64,000 bases of DNA from Metallyticus violacea (Eukaryota; Arthropoda; Insecta; Mantodea; Metallyticidae). Shown one piece after another: positions 24,619 to 35,844 of this stretch (its first letter is position 1; every line of letters begins with the position of its first letter). The translations under genes and the position numbers were made by a program. The stretch spans positions 43,991,501 to 44,055,500 of the forward strand of contig CM060842.1 in assembly GCA_030762175.1 (NCBI GenBank), read 5' to 3'. The notes beneath the pieces are model-generated. The model was not told the origin of the DNA. It worked only from the letters and a program-made list of their open reading frames with translations, and made no database searches.

Positions 24619-25035
24619 GGTGTCCCAGAACCCCCGTACATTTTTCCAAGCTATACGTTTTCATTACACGCATGCCATATTGGTTGCATCGAGTAGGGAT
24701 TTTGGGGATTGAAATAATTAGTAGGTTTCTATCCATTAAGTTTCTCGGTAATATTTTCATTACCGAATAAGATACAGAACTAATATTCAGTTAGTGCACA
24801 ATCAATGCGTGTTTATTTCCTTCTTTACTTACATAAATTGTCATATATTTCAACTGTTAGTAATTCTAAACTGCTGAATTTAATGTCATTTCACGTGAAT
24901 GAAGCATTTACACAATGAAAGTCGGCGAATCAAAGGAAACAAATTTAAAATAAAATATATGTACAAAATATCTGTAGCATGTTGTCAGTAATTAGGTACT
25001 GAAGGCTGTTAGATCAGCTGCTGCTTTTGCCCAAC
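24619..25035 (+). mobile_element. MITE-like element, family F, second copy, one end missing
   Basis: It begins GGTGTCCCAGAACCCCCGTA like the ends of the 19279-19770 element. It continues with GTGTTTATTTCC, TGCTGAATTTAATGTC, a stretch like TGTAGCATGTTGTCAGTAATTA, and GCTGCTGCTTTT, all matching that element read in reverse. The far end, about 75 bp including the second inverted repeat, is not present after 25035. The two copies are clearly diverged, so this is an old family. Confidence 0.7.
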
Positions 25036-25885
25036 TCTTAAATGTTTTAAATGTTTACAATGTTTGATTATCATATTTTATCTTGTAAAAATAAAACGAC
25101 AAGCTCGTTTAATGTGAAAATAATCTAAATATTAATATTTTATTCTATAATATCTAGAATTTAGGTATATGATTAATAAAGGTACCGAATATTGTTCTGA
25201 TGCCTTTGAAATTTAAATATTTTGCATTGGGTACTGCGACAACTTATATTATAAATTTTGACAACAGAAATTTTACAAGATTTTCGTTTCAATAAGTGGA
25301 GCCACTTGATGAGCAGATAAAAATAACCCAATGAGCTGAAATACTAAAGGAGATGCTTCTCTTAAACATCTTTCTGGTGCAGTGCCATTCTTGTCTAATC
25401 TTCCCTACGTCTCTCCCCCACTTTTTGTTCAGAATGGAACTGATAACTTGCCACTCCTATAGCTCAGTTGAACATAAAAATTGAAATCTATTCCGTGATA
25501 GAGTATTCGTATGTGTGGTACATATTTTTTCTTTCCTGGGTCCTCCCATTTCCCCATTTTGGAATATTATATTTGCATTAAAACTTTTGTTCGCGGATAT
25601 GAGTAAAAAGGCTGCATGAGAGTCTTCAAGTCGTATTTATCCGTTAATATTGATCTAATGAATGCAACAGAGGAGTTGGGAAAGGTAAATTATTGCCCTG
25701 GATTCGCCCGGGGAATGTTAGGCAATACGAACTAGTGACAGATTTGCGGGTGGTCCTGTTAGGAATGGCACTGTAGGATTCTTTGGTATAATCTCATTTC
25801 ATAACGAGGTTAGTAGAAAGATACAAGAGGGCGCGGTTTTAGTGCCGATTCTACCTGCCTTAAGTACGGAACACAAAACAATGCA
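25036..25885. other. Non-coding DNA, no gene seen
   Basis: No recognisable feature. Confidence 0.6.
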
Positions 25886-26200
25886 ATAAATCACCAGTTT
25901 TTATTTGTTTATTTGGTTTATTTACGTACGCTCTTTAACATCTCAGATAACAAGCGTCCCATTCAATTTAGGACGCAAACGGCCGATAAATTTTACTCAA
26001 AGTCCTCTTCTTTCAGGCTTGAGGTTCATTAACACGGAGTAAATATATAACAAGCTTTATTTTCCTTCCGAAGGAAATCCTACTTAGGATTTTTACGCCC
26101 GCAAAAAATTCACTGACCCTGGCCGGGATTGAACTCACGATCTTTCGTGTACGAGGAAAGTATGGATAGCACTAGACTACCAGGATCGATAAATCACCAG
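25886..26200 (-). mobile_element. Full-length SINE A copy 4 with 12-bp target-site duplication
   Basis: ATAAATCACCAG occurs at 25886-25897 and again at 26189-26200. Between them is a minus-strand family A copy with tail (TTTATTTACGTACGCTCTTT), body (CCTTCCGAAGGAAATCC, GGATTTTTACGCCCG) and tRNA head (ACTAGACTACCAGGATCGAT). Numerous substitutions in the body but a perfect duplication suggest that the source copy was already diverged, or that a subfamily is present. Confidence 0.93.
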
Positions 26201-26620
26201 CCTGTAACCACTAAACCGCTAAAAACTTGAACCCAAGTCAAGTAACACACATTGCTACAATAACTACACAATTCCAGTAATCTAACAGAATAAAACAAAC
26301 AAAAGTTAACTTTGTAACTACTAAAATTGCAAGTGGGTTTATTACAAACGTGGCTATATTTGCTAATGAGAGTTTTTAGAAGAGTTTTGTAATGCACCAA
26401 ATGTGTTATAAAATTAATATCTAATGGTTTTATAGGAGCTGTCGAACAAATAAGTAAATTTTAATTCCTATTGCATAGTTTTCAACCTAGAAAGTGTGAT
26501 ATTAGATTAGCAGAAAGGAACGACATTTATTTGATTTCAACTAAAAAAAGAAACGAAACTATATATGGAGTCAAAAGTATAGTGAGAAGATAGGCAAATA
26601 AACCTCATTAGGTACACAAT
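26201..26620. other. AT-rich non-coding DNA, no gene seen
   Basis: No recognisable feature. Confidence 0.6.
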
Positions 26621-27018
26621 ATGGAGGACAATACTGAAGTCCAACAAGAGAAGAAATGTAAAGAGAATAAAAAGAAGTTGCGATACAGGACGAGCAGAGA
26701 CAGAAACTACGACTGCAAGAGAAACAAAAGCAATGAAAAGACGGACAGGAAGCAGAAATATGAAGGGACCGTCGATACTCTATTCATAAACGACTCGAGG
26801 CCAGCCACCAGATTTAATATCTGAGACCCCTCTTGCAAGACGAAGTGATTGGAAAAGGAGTAGCCAGGGTGGAAACCCGAGAAGCGCTGATGAGCCTCGC
26901 AGTAAGGGTCGATATTAAAGCAGGTGTTTGCCTCACAAATGGGGGAAGAGCTTCCATTGCACCCATAGTTGTGTTAACAAAGCGAAAACGTATCAGAATT
27001 AATGTGCCCTGGAGCTAG
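26621..27018 (+). other. Two adjacent unrecognised small frames, purine-rich
   Basis: A 67-codon frame (26621-26824, ATG start) has a Lys/Arg-rich first half containing KCKENKKKLRYR and NKSNEKTDRKQKYEG. Eight bases after its stop, in another frame, a 61-codon frame (26833-27018) contains GVARVETREALMSLAVRVD. The region is less AT-rich than its flanks and strongly purine-biased on the plus strand. No domain, signal peptide or membrane segment is visible and no family was recognised. It may be part of a processed pseudogene or ORF1-type remnant, or a chance product of base composition. A real gene is not supported. Confidence 0.2.
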
Positions 27019-28674
27019 TTTTCTAAAGCCTCTAATGTGTGCATACAACTTGAAATTACTTCCGCTTTAATCCATTATCAGTGTTCAGGTAAGGATACGT
27101 CAGAGATTGCTCATATGCGCCAATTCATGCACTAAAAGCATAGTTTAAATATGAGCTATGTTTTACGAGAGAGTTTATACAGAGTATAAAATGTTGCTGA
27201 TCCCCATAATATTTAAATATTAAACATAATTATTATATAATTATAATATTAAATATAGAGCATTATAAAGTTGATTTAATTTGTTTTATCTTGGGTATCA
27301 GAGTAGATAATATGATTAATTGATTTCTTAAACAATTTTAATTTGCCTTATTACAGGAGCTTTATCAAATAGTTTTTGGTTTTCATATATTTTAATTCTT
27401 ATTTTCCTATTATGTTTGCTCTAGTTTAACATTTGTGTTAATAAACACTTGGCGATCTTGGTAAGGAATATCTGGTTTTATTTAAAAACATGAACACTTC
27501 TATTTTTACCACCATAATTATTTGTTGGTTTATTTTTGTTTCAAGAAACAAGACAACTCTGGGAAAGTGCGAAATATTTCTTCTTCATTTGCATTTGTTC
27601 AAATCGTGTCTTAAAAACACACTTTCAGTATTGTTATATATATGAAACTTTGTTATTCAATTACCAGTAAAATTTGTAAATAAGCTACAGTTGAGAAGAT
27701 AAGTCAGTAACACACATGGTATTGTTGTAGTACTTGTAGTAACACAACGAGAAACCAGATACTTCAAAACATAACCTTCGTTGCTCGTGAATATATCTTG
27801 AAAACTCGAGTTGTGTTTATTTTTATTATTCAGCGAATAAAATTATAAAAATCAAATAATATATTCATAATACATGCTTACAGCTATTAATGTCCAGTTC
27901 GGCATTTTAATTTACGCTAACAGTGTAACAGATGAAGGTTGAAATTAAAACGATTTATATTTTATTTAAGGTCTTTGGTAAGAAATTGAAGACAGCTGAA
28001 GCATGATAACCTACAACATTAATTAAAAGAACAAATATTAAAACACTTTTGAAAATCAAACTAATTCCACCCACTATTTATATTTCGCTTAGAATTCTTT
28101 GATTTGTAACTTTGAATTGTAAGGTCAATTTGTGCACCTGACTTCTCGCCAAAACCTTTTCCATTGTCCACCATGTTCATTGCTGATTTCTGTTGCGCAC
28201 TGAAGTTTTCTATAAATATACTTCGTAAGCTGTTTTGATTAATTATTGCAATAGAATAAAAGTGATAAAATTGTGGTGATAAGCAGTTATGATTGGCTGG
28301 AATTCTTCATATTCTTATACCAATTTGCTCACTTATCCATTATTTATATAGTCTTAAGAAAATATACAGGGGAGTTTATGCATGTACTGAAAGATTTAAA
28401 CCGATGATATCAGTGAAAAGATCAAGATTATAGAAGCTTTTGCTTCCACTACCACATACTCTGAATTGATGAAAGCTCAGCTGAAAATTCCAAATCTAAC
28501 AAGCAAAACTATAAAATAATAGCGTACCATAATTTATAGAAAAATCTAAAATTTGTATTGAAAAGTATAGTAAAATTTCTATAACAAAGAAAAACCAGAA
28601 AATTTTATCATTATTAAAAGAGAAGAAATGCTATCTTTCCGCTAATATCAAGACGACAAGACTTCTTCATCAAA
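27019..28674. other. AT-rich non-coding DNA, no gene seen
   Basis: No recognisable feature. Confidence 0.6.
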
Positions 28675-28790
28675 AATGATGTGTTGATGCAAGATGGTGC
28701 TAAGAGTCATACAGCTAAAGATTACAGATTTCTAATACTTGATAGGTTATTCCAGGAAACTCTTTGGGCAAGACAGGGTATATAAAAAAA
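28675..28790 (+). pseudogene. Possible Tc1/mariner-superfamily transposase fragment
   Basis: A short frame reads MQDGAKSHTAKDYRFLILDR, resembling the MQDGA-PHTA block around the second catalytic Asp in Tc1/mariner/IS630 transposases. No matching first-Asp or third-residue block was identified on either side, and no inverted ends were seen. The call rests on one motif and could be chance. Confidence 0.35.
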
Positions 28791-29656
28791 AACACGAAAT
28801 TAAAATTGGCAATGTGCTAAAGAGTTTCCAGAAAATAAGAATGCCTTGTTCTAGTTGAAAGTTTTCCTGCAAGAATGCACAAATAACTAGATGCCTATGA
28901 CGTATATATGACCTCTGAAACCTAAAAAAGATAAGCCAAAGCTAAGTTTGGTTAGCTAGAGAGAACACCAAAGTCTCTGTATATAGATACCATAACCATT
29001 TGTTTCATAAATGAGTCTAGCCCTATATAACAGTACAGAAACAGCTGGCGAAGGAGAGAAATGTTAAGAATGCAAATATGAACACTTGTGATCTCACATA
29101 CTTGCTAAGGAGTGCCATGGCAAAGCTTCCCAGGGTGCCATTAGAATGTAACTAGTTCTCGCATGATCTGACTAAGAATTTCGCTCTAACATACGCTCTC
29201 TTGCCTCCGAAATATTATTCCGTACTATGCGGGAAATGAAACCGAGCAGCTCTTTGTGCGTAAAGAGGAGGGTAACTCAGGGACGAATGGCAAATCCTCT
29301 CTCCTCCGCTACTACGTAGTGATGAAATTCTTTTCACTTTTATTCTCTCTTCTGCTTCTGGATACCACAAGTATTAAGATGTATATTAGCAATATTTAAA
29401 ATTACCTATTCTCTTTTAACTATTGCAACTACAGACTTTAAAATTTTGCACCTTTATGCATGTATGTACATATTATACTGAAATGAACATTTCCTTGAAA
29501 TAAATTACTTACTGAGTTATTTATTTATTATTTAAAAGCAATTTTATCAATATTTCCCACCATATTACTACAAATAAAGTACCCGAAAATAAACTAATTG
29601 AAAAAATATTATTCCAGTATATTTACATCATTATCCACATAATTTCAACTTTCTAA
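28791..29656. other. Non-coding DNA, no gene seen
   Basis: The stretch 29100-29330 is less AT-rich but unrecognised. Confidence 0.55.
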
Positions 29657-29995
29657 GACCACCTCCTTGGTCTAGGGGTTAGCGTTGCTGACTTCTGGTC
29701 GGAAACCCGGGTTCGATGCCCAGTAATTACTTAGACATTTTTTTATGTTAGGGAGGTCTGGAACGGGGTCCATCCAGCCTCGAGAGGACAATTTGAACCT
29801 GCATGATGGAGAGGTAGCGTTCTTCGATAACGAAAGCCGCGTGATAGGCGACCTGCGGGATGCCGGCATTCTAATCACATGATCCCTGCAATACTGCCCT
29901 CTATCAATGAAGTCATAAGACGGAGCGGCAGGCCAAGGCTCACCCCAGACTGTGGCGCCAAATGAGAAGAAGAGGAAGAGGAAGAAGAAGAATAT
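29657..29995 (+). repeat. tRNA-derived SINE, family D, with GAAGAA tail
   Basis: The head has an A-box-like TGGTCTAGGGGTTAGCG and the B box GGTTCGATGCCC. An anticodon-arm-like GCTGACTTCTGGTCGG has TCT in the anticodon position, suggesting an Arg-type tRNA ancestor (inference). The body contains TTAGGGAGGTCTGGAACGGG, GTTCTTCGATAACGAAAGCC and GTGATAGGCGACCTGC. It ends in an AAGAGGAAGAAGAA simple repeat. Partial relatives are at 30100-30290 and 47765-47806. Confidence 0.75.
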
Positions 29996-30099
29996 AAAGG
30001 ACAACTGAGAAAAATTTATGTGTTTGTAATATCTACATCCATGTGCCACATACAATTTAAAACAGGAAGAATCAGAGAATAATCTCAAAATTAAGAACT

Positions 30100-30290
30100 T
30101 GCTTCACCTGACAATTGGGAAGCTGTTCTTCGATCTCAAAAGGCGTACGATAGGTGACTAGCGCCTTACCCCCTTGCAAAAGTGTCCCCTAACAATGATG
30201 CGCAAGACGGAGGTAGAGGACGCAGCGGTCGCTGCGGCAGACCATGGCCGAGATAGGACTGTCGCGCCATACAGGATAACGAGGAGGAAG
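30100..30290 (+). repeat. SINE D, body-only partial copy
   Basis: It aligns with the body of 29657-29995: GCTGTTCTTCGAT, GCGTACGATAGGTGACTAGC, AACAATGATGCGCAAGACGG, GGCAGACCATGGC and CTGTCGCGCCA. It ends with GAGGAGGAAGG, a counterpart of the GA-rich tail. No tRNA head precedes it, so it is 5' truncated. It sits about 100 bp after the complete copy in the same orientation. A tandem insertion or a local duplication is possible. Confidence 0.7.
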
Positions 30291-31758
30291 GATCACATCA
30301 GTACCTATATATGTACAGTATGATAATAAGTAACACCAAAATATTTTCATCCCCTGGATCATAGACATAAAATGTCCGAGATAACAAGTTAAGAGTAAAG
30401 ATAAATAGGGCCAAGTTTTGTATTAGAAAGGTTCCAATCTTATTAGTGATAGAGTAACATTAGATTTAATAACGCTAAAATTAATTTACAAATGACAGTG
30501 TGTCATCGCATTTGTTATTAATAAGAACTCGAGTGATAAAAACAGTGTGCAAACAGCTGTTGCGAGTGAACGTATTGAGGCCGTGTGATATTGAAAAAGC
30601 CTTAATTGATAAATTACCAATCGAGCGAAGTTGGGAGCCTTTGGAACTCGCATTCAGGATATCCCTTGGGATCAGTCGTTCTGACGTGGATTTATATGAG
30701 AGTCAGTCATTTTAAAATTGAACAGAAGTGCCTGTAAAGCCTGGTGAATTCTGTACAGTGGGAAGAAGAAAAGTAGACCAGACAACTAGTCGGCATCATG
30801 CACCACATAGCACACTGCAGAGACCAACACTACTGATGCCGTGTAGGTGCGTTCAATCTACTCGTACATAATGGAAGATAATGGTGAGGTTGTTTTTATA
30901 TCAATGTCATCTACTCACGGAGATTTTGGAAAGAACTGTGCAGGGCAACTGTGAATACCCTATGCTATGGGCGTCTTTTTGCATTATCAATGTTGTCCAC
31001 ATACAACTGCAGGAATTCAGGTGAGAAATGCTGACCTGTCCACCTTACAGCATCGATGTCCCCGTTTTTCTCAAATGTAAATTATTTACTTCAGAAAAAG
31101 ATATGCCGGACGTAATTAAACAACAATTCCAACAACATTCCAGTGACTTCATCCTGATGCATTCAGCATACTGAGTATTCCAACAGATACGGCGACTATC
31201 TAGCTGAATCAAGGTTACTGGATTTTTCCATCAAGTTTTACATGAAAGACCTCTCCGCCATACTCGAATAACTGAAATAAAATGATAAAAAATAGAGTAA
31301 GTAAATAGATATAAGACTTGTGTCTGCTCACTTGAGCGTTTCTGTTCATTTTTTACTTATACTCCAGTTCTGGAGCATTTTTTTTTAAATTCTACTCCCA
31401 CAAGTCCCAAGTATGACTTTTCTGACTACCTTATTTTCATCGCTGAAATGCTTTGGTGGGAGAATTCATGTTTGTAATTCACTGTACCAACATTTGGGGA
31501 AGAAGTTAAGATGAAAATCGACAAAGTAAATGTTGAGTGATTGTTACAACTCAATTTTTATAGAAATTGATGACGAACCCTTCTGTTACTCAGGAGGTCG
31601 TCGACAACAGACATGTCCTGCTGCCTATTTCAACCTCTTTAAATTTTGAATGGAATTTTACATGCATGTAAAAGATGCGTACATTTTTTTCATTGAATCA
31701 ATTTTGGAAATATTAATGTTTGTTATAAATTTATAAAAATATTACATATATTAAACCT
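30291..31758. other. Non-coding DNA, no gene seen
   Basis: A frame of 71 codons at 30500-30715 (LRPCDIEKALIDKLPIERSW) and surrounding sequence up to 31260 are less AT-rich, but no family was recognised. Confidence 0.5.
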
Positions 31759-31846
31759 GCTCAATGCGATTTTTTTTTTTTTTTTTTTTTAGTAGTGTTT
31801 AACGCCCGTTTTTACTACTGAGGCACCACAGGCGGCTCAATGCGAT
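31759..31846 (-). mobile_element. Micro-insertion of the SINE C tail with poly-A and 12-bp target-site duplication
   Basis: GCTCAATGCGAT occurs at 31759-31770 and 31835-31846. The 64-bp insert between them is, on the minus strand, CGCCTGTGGTGCCTCAGTAG, then TAAAAACGGGCGTTAAACAC, TACT and about 22 A. The perfect duplication and long A tail indicate a recent insertion. It begins at almost the same SINE C position as the inserts at 7618 and 52049. Confidence 0.95.
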
Positions 31847-31889
31847 GTTACACTAGCAACTATAGTTTCCAATTTATTATATGTGTGTG

Positions 31890-31894
<5 letters not shown>

Positions 31895-31937
<43 letters not shown>

Positions 31938-31938
31938 G
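31895..31938. repeat. (ATA)n microsatellite
   Basis: A run of AATAAT units of about 42 bp, preceded by a short (TG)(TA) tract at 31882-31896. Confidence 0.95.
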
Positions 31939-33413
31939 TTATATCACGCGTAACTTTAAGATAATTATGTTTAAATTACTATTCTTACCTTGTTCTTCTT
32001 TTACGTTATAAAAGCATTATTTTAGCGTTTCAAAAATAGTGTAGAAATTTAAAGCTTTTTATACTACACTTTTTTTTTAGATATTTAGCAAATATTTGAG
32101 TGCTTTTAATAAAAAAAAAATAAATAGCATCCCACAGAGCTCTTTTAAAAATGTAGAAAAGAGGTTTTTAAAAATGAAGTTTAATTCTGGGCTCCACAAA
32201 TATTTAATTCCCATGCTAGCCTAAGGAAATCGCAAGAAACTTTTGTTATTCGGTGTGTAACTCTTAAAGTTAATAAAACACAAATTAAACGATAGAAACC
32301 TTTTAACTTTTCTACAATTTCAGCATAGTTTTGCCTTATTGGCCTACATTATTTCTACTCAATTTTCTTTTAAAATTTTCATCTTTCACATTCTTAAAAC
32401 TTAAAATGGCAGCTGGGATTGTACTATCAAATATTTAATTGTAATTAAATACCGTTATCTGTAATAATGGGCGTTTTTGTTTAATAAGTCAAGTTTTGCA
32501 GTACAATGTGCATATGGTGGAGTTCAAATGAGCAAAGCCTTTATCATTAATACTGTATTGAGTGAATAGTGCATGATACCCTGGTCTCCCCTACAGAAGC
32601 AATCTTGTATGTGAAACCCTACGCCGATACCAAGGTTTGTCCCGCGATGTGGTCTCTACGTTTAAAGGTATCAGTGTCGAGCTGTAACCTGAGCAGCTGT
32701 GCAAAGTGACAATGTACAAGCCTCTTCCCTTCTCGCTCTCTCGTCTGAATACAGTAAATGGTTTAAAACCACAAGGTTCAACCTGCGAAGGGTTTGCTTT
32801 CCTAACCTGCTGCATCGCTTTCTCTGTCCTCGCATGTACTTGTAACTTCTCTGCTAAAGACAATAGACTGCCACCATATTGTTAGCATATCCAAGGTTAA
32901 GTTATTCATTTTTCTGTAGTTTCTTGTATCCCTATTTATAGTGACCCTTTCAATGATTCTTCTCGATCTCTTCTTCCTCTCAATGGCTTGCGTAAATGCT
33001 TTTTTCTTTGTGGAAATCGAAATTTATCTAACCTTTTTAATTTCACTTTCAATTTTAGGTTTGTTTATAATCAACAGGGTCTGAAACTATAGTTTTTAGT
33101 TGCTAACTTGATCTAACGATTTGTTCTACCAACAGTTTACACATTTTCCATCCTGATATCTCTTTGTTTCAGGAGAGGTGTTTCATTAGGAGTTAAAAAA
33201 GTTTTTCTGTTAGGCTATGTGCACTTGCTTTTTATTTTACAGTCTTCATATATTGCGTATTTTTTATTCTACGGAAGTAATTTAAATTAAACCAGACATT
33301 TGCTCTCAGGGCTAGCAAAGAGTAGCGAGAGGAGTAGACCATAGTATTAGTTAGATGGAGGTGTGTGGAAGGGAGCGATACAACGAATTGGCCGTTACAT
33401 GACCAGTAGCTCT
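31939..33413. other. AT-rich non-coding DNA, no gene seen
   Basis: A less AT-rich patch at 32580-32870 carries a 90-codon minus frame (start SLAEKLQVHARTEKAMQQVR) with no recognised family. It is left uncalled. Confidence 0.5.
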
Positions 33414-34400
33414 ATGTCTGAGCAAGATGTTGCGTAGCGGAATATGATCCATTTTCTAACCAGAGAAACAGCCAAACCGACCGAGATATTACCCAGACTT
33501 CGGACACAGTTTAGAGAAGTTACGCTTTCACGAACCCAAGTGATTTCATTGATACAGTAAAAAATTAAAGCCAGGACGAGCGTGACTGAGGGTATTAAGG
33601 TCGTTTGTGAGCTTTTGGAAGGTAATCGACGGCTAACTATGCTTGAAATCGCTTCAGAAGTGGGCATAAGTTGTACACCATTCTCTCTGAAGAACAGGAT
33701 TGTGGTCACTGTCGCCGGGGGGGGGGGGTCACTAATGAACAGAAAAAAGTTCGAAAAAACATGGGTAAGAAGCTTCTGGATCGGTTTGAAGAAGAAGGTG
33801 CACATTTTTTGAACCGAATTGTAATATGATGAGATGTGGGTACAATACTATACACCTGAAAACGAGAGATTGAATAAGGAGAGGAGAAGGGGACCAATGA
33901 GGGTACTCCGGTCAAGACCAAGGTCAGCCGGAAAAGTTCTTGCGACTGTTTTGGAACTTTTAAATGCGTGTAGGATTTTCTTCACAAAGGACTGTGAATG
34001 CGACATACTACTGCAAACTGCTGGACGACCTGAGAGCCGCCAATCGCAACAAAAGACGCCGACAACCCATTCGTGATATCTTGCTTCTACAGACAACGCG
34101 AAACCATGTATAGCCGAGATTAATTAAGAAATAGTTCACTAGGACCTCCTCCTTACAGTTCCGATGTATTCCCTTGTGATTATCATCTGTTCGGGCTACT
34201 GAAGGAGGCAGTGGGAGGAAATAGATTCATCGATGACGCAGAGGTTGAGCACTTTGGCGCCCATCTTCTTTCTGGCGAATGAAAAAATGTTTCGCAGTGG
34301 TTTCTGGCCGAGTTCATTTCCTGTTTGTGTTTATAATAGAAGTAGGTCAGTATCTCTCTGAGCACATTACAGGGACGATTTATTGCTCTCATCTGTCTTA
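33414..34400 (+). pseudogene. Degenerate mariner transposase (second lineage)
   Basis: Pieces of one transposase appear in order in different plus-strand frames: an N-terminus from ATG 33414 (MSEQDVA-stop, then MIHFLTRETAKPTEILPRLR), a helix-turn-helix part (GIKVVCELLEGNRRL, MLEIASEVGIS, 33588-33674), and DEMWVQYYTPENERL (about 33830-33865), which matches the block after the first catalytic Asp. Later pieces are SAGKVLATVLE (33927-33960) and RQPIRDILLLQ (about 34056-34092), which precedes the second Asp. The remainder up to 34400 fits the C-terminal part only weakly. There are many frameshifts and stops, and a run of ten G at 33717-33726 interrupts the sequence. Inverted ends were not identified. 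It differs from the 16-17 kb mariner and is much older. Confidence 0.75.
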
Positions 34401-35844
34401 CTTGCTATTATTTGTTACATAAATGCAGCTGAGAAGTTACTCCGTACACAAACTTCCTAGAATGATCTCGTGCAGTTCGATACAAAGTCATTCGCCAGGA
34501 CTATTCAAAACTACAGTACTTCCCATATCCTCTCTGTTTCCTGTTATTTGATTGCCCAAGGTAACTATGCATTCCTTTCATTAATGAAGGTAATGCTATT
34601 TAAAACTTTTAAGTGAATAGGTTGAGGAGAAAGTTTTTGACTACTTGAAAAGAAATATGTGTATAACAATATTGCCAATAGCTACTTTTGTGCAATTTCA
34701 TATTATAACTTTTTTCACTTTGCAATATATATTGCAATTCTTCTTTGATTTTTCAAATGCGTAAATAATCTATAATGATCTAAGAAAAATCTATAATGAT
34801 CTCAAACCTTAAAATAGGCAACAGAAGTCTAAATAGGAAAAAAGACAAAATTAAAATTGGCCCTACCTACCCTAAGTGTACCGAAACAGATTCATTCCTG
34901 TCTGATTCTTAAATTTATAGAAAAGACATTTGCTTAACTTCTGGGCTCTGGTCATAACCGTGAGGAACTTCATAAGATGTTTGTACGTTCCGAAGAAATA
35001 CATATATAGAGATTGAACCATGTCCAGACACTTGAGGTAAACATCGCTGCTGACGGCGATGACAGTAACCAACAGTTGTATCTGCGTCCTAACTTCAAAT
35101 TCGGGCTTCAAACTTCACATGTACTCTTCCTCAAAATCAACAACCATCACCTGACTGGACTTTCCATTACATGAGATTTCTTGTCAGAACTTATTTAATA
35201 AGTTCAAATTTATAACAATATAAATTCCGCCTGTTAAGTTCTTGTAAACTCATAGGCAAATTAGAGCACGTTTTAGACACATATAGAAGCTTCTCTCTTT
35301 AGCTAGTAAGTCACTTCAAACGGTGGCAACATTCGAGGAATCAATGAAACGGAATTGTTCCTTTATTCCTCTGTAAGCTTGTAGCGTTTGTCATAACCTT
35401 AAATTTCTTAAGATAATACGAAGAAAACAAGAGCTTTTCAAGCAGGAATCTACTCTTAAACTGTGAAAATTAGGTGCGTAAGCACATAGTTATGAAATTG
35501 TCGATGTCTGCTATTATCTTCTCCAAGGTAACCCTATCTCCTGAGTGAGTTTACCTCGGTTAAGCTATTTCGAGACATTTCGTAGAAGTTGCTCTTAGAA
35601 CTGTTTCACCCAGGAATGAGGTTGTTTAGATCCTTTGCACCGGTTTCACATTTCTCTCACTAGAACTACTAAGTGTGTGCTATCTCACGCTATGAAAATA
35701 GACTATAGCATGCTGTTTCTCTCTGTCAGCTTCGATATTTAAAGTTAAAGAGGAAAAAAGAAAAACACACACAAACTATAAAATCAGTTCTGGTTAAGTA
35801 TTATCATTTTAAAGCATATTTAAAATGAATTTATGAAAACAATA
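34401..35844. other. AT-rich non-coding DNA, no gene seen
   Basis: It contains a 28-bp sequence shared with 46216-46243 (listed separately) and a short direct repeat of ATCTATAATGATCT near 34769-34802. No gene was recognised. Confidence 0.6.
34487..34514 (+). repeat. 28-bp sequence identical to 46216-46243
   Basis: The exact match begins GTCATTCGCCAGGACTATTC and ends AAAACTAC. The flanking bases differ on both sides. The other copy lies directly before a hAT transposase remnant, so this may be a piece of the same hAT element. Confidence 0.9.

Noticed and set aside
29672..30088. 138-codon minus-strand frame
   Set aside because: Antisense of SINE D and its GAAGAA tail (poly-Phe/Leu segment).
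33395..33805. 136-codon minus-strand frame
   Set aside because: Antisense shadow of the mariner transposase remnant on the plus strand.
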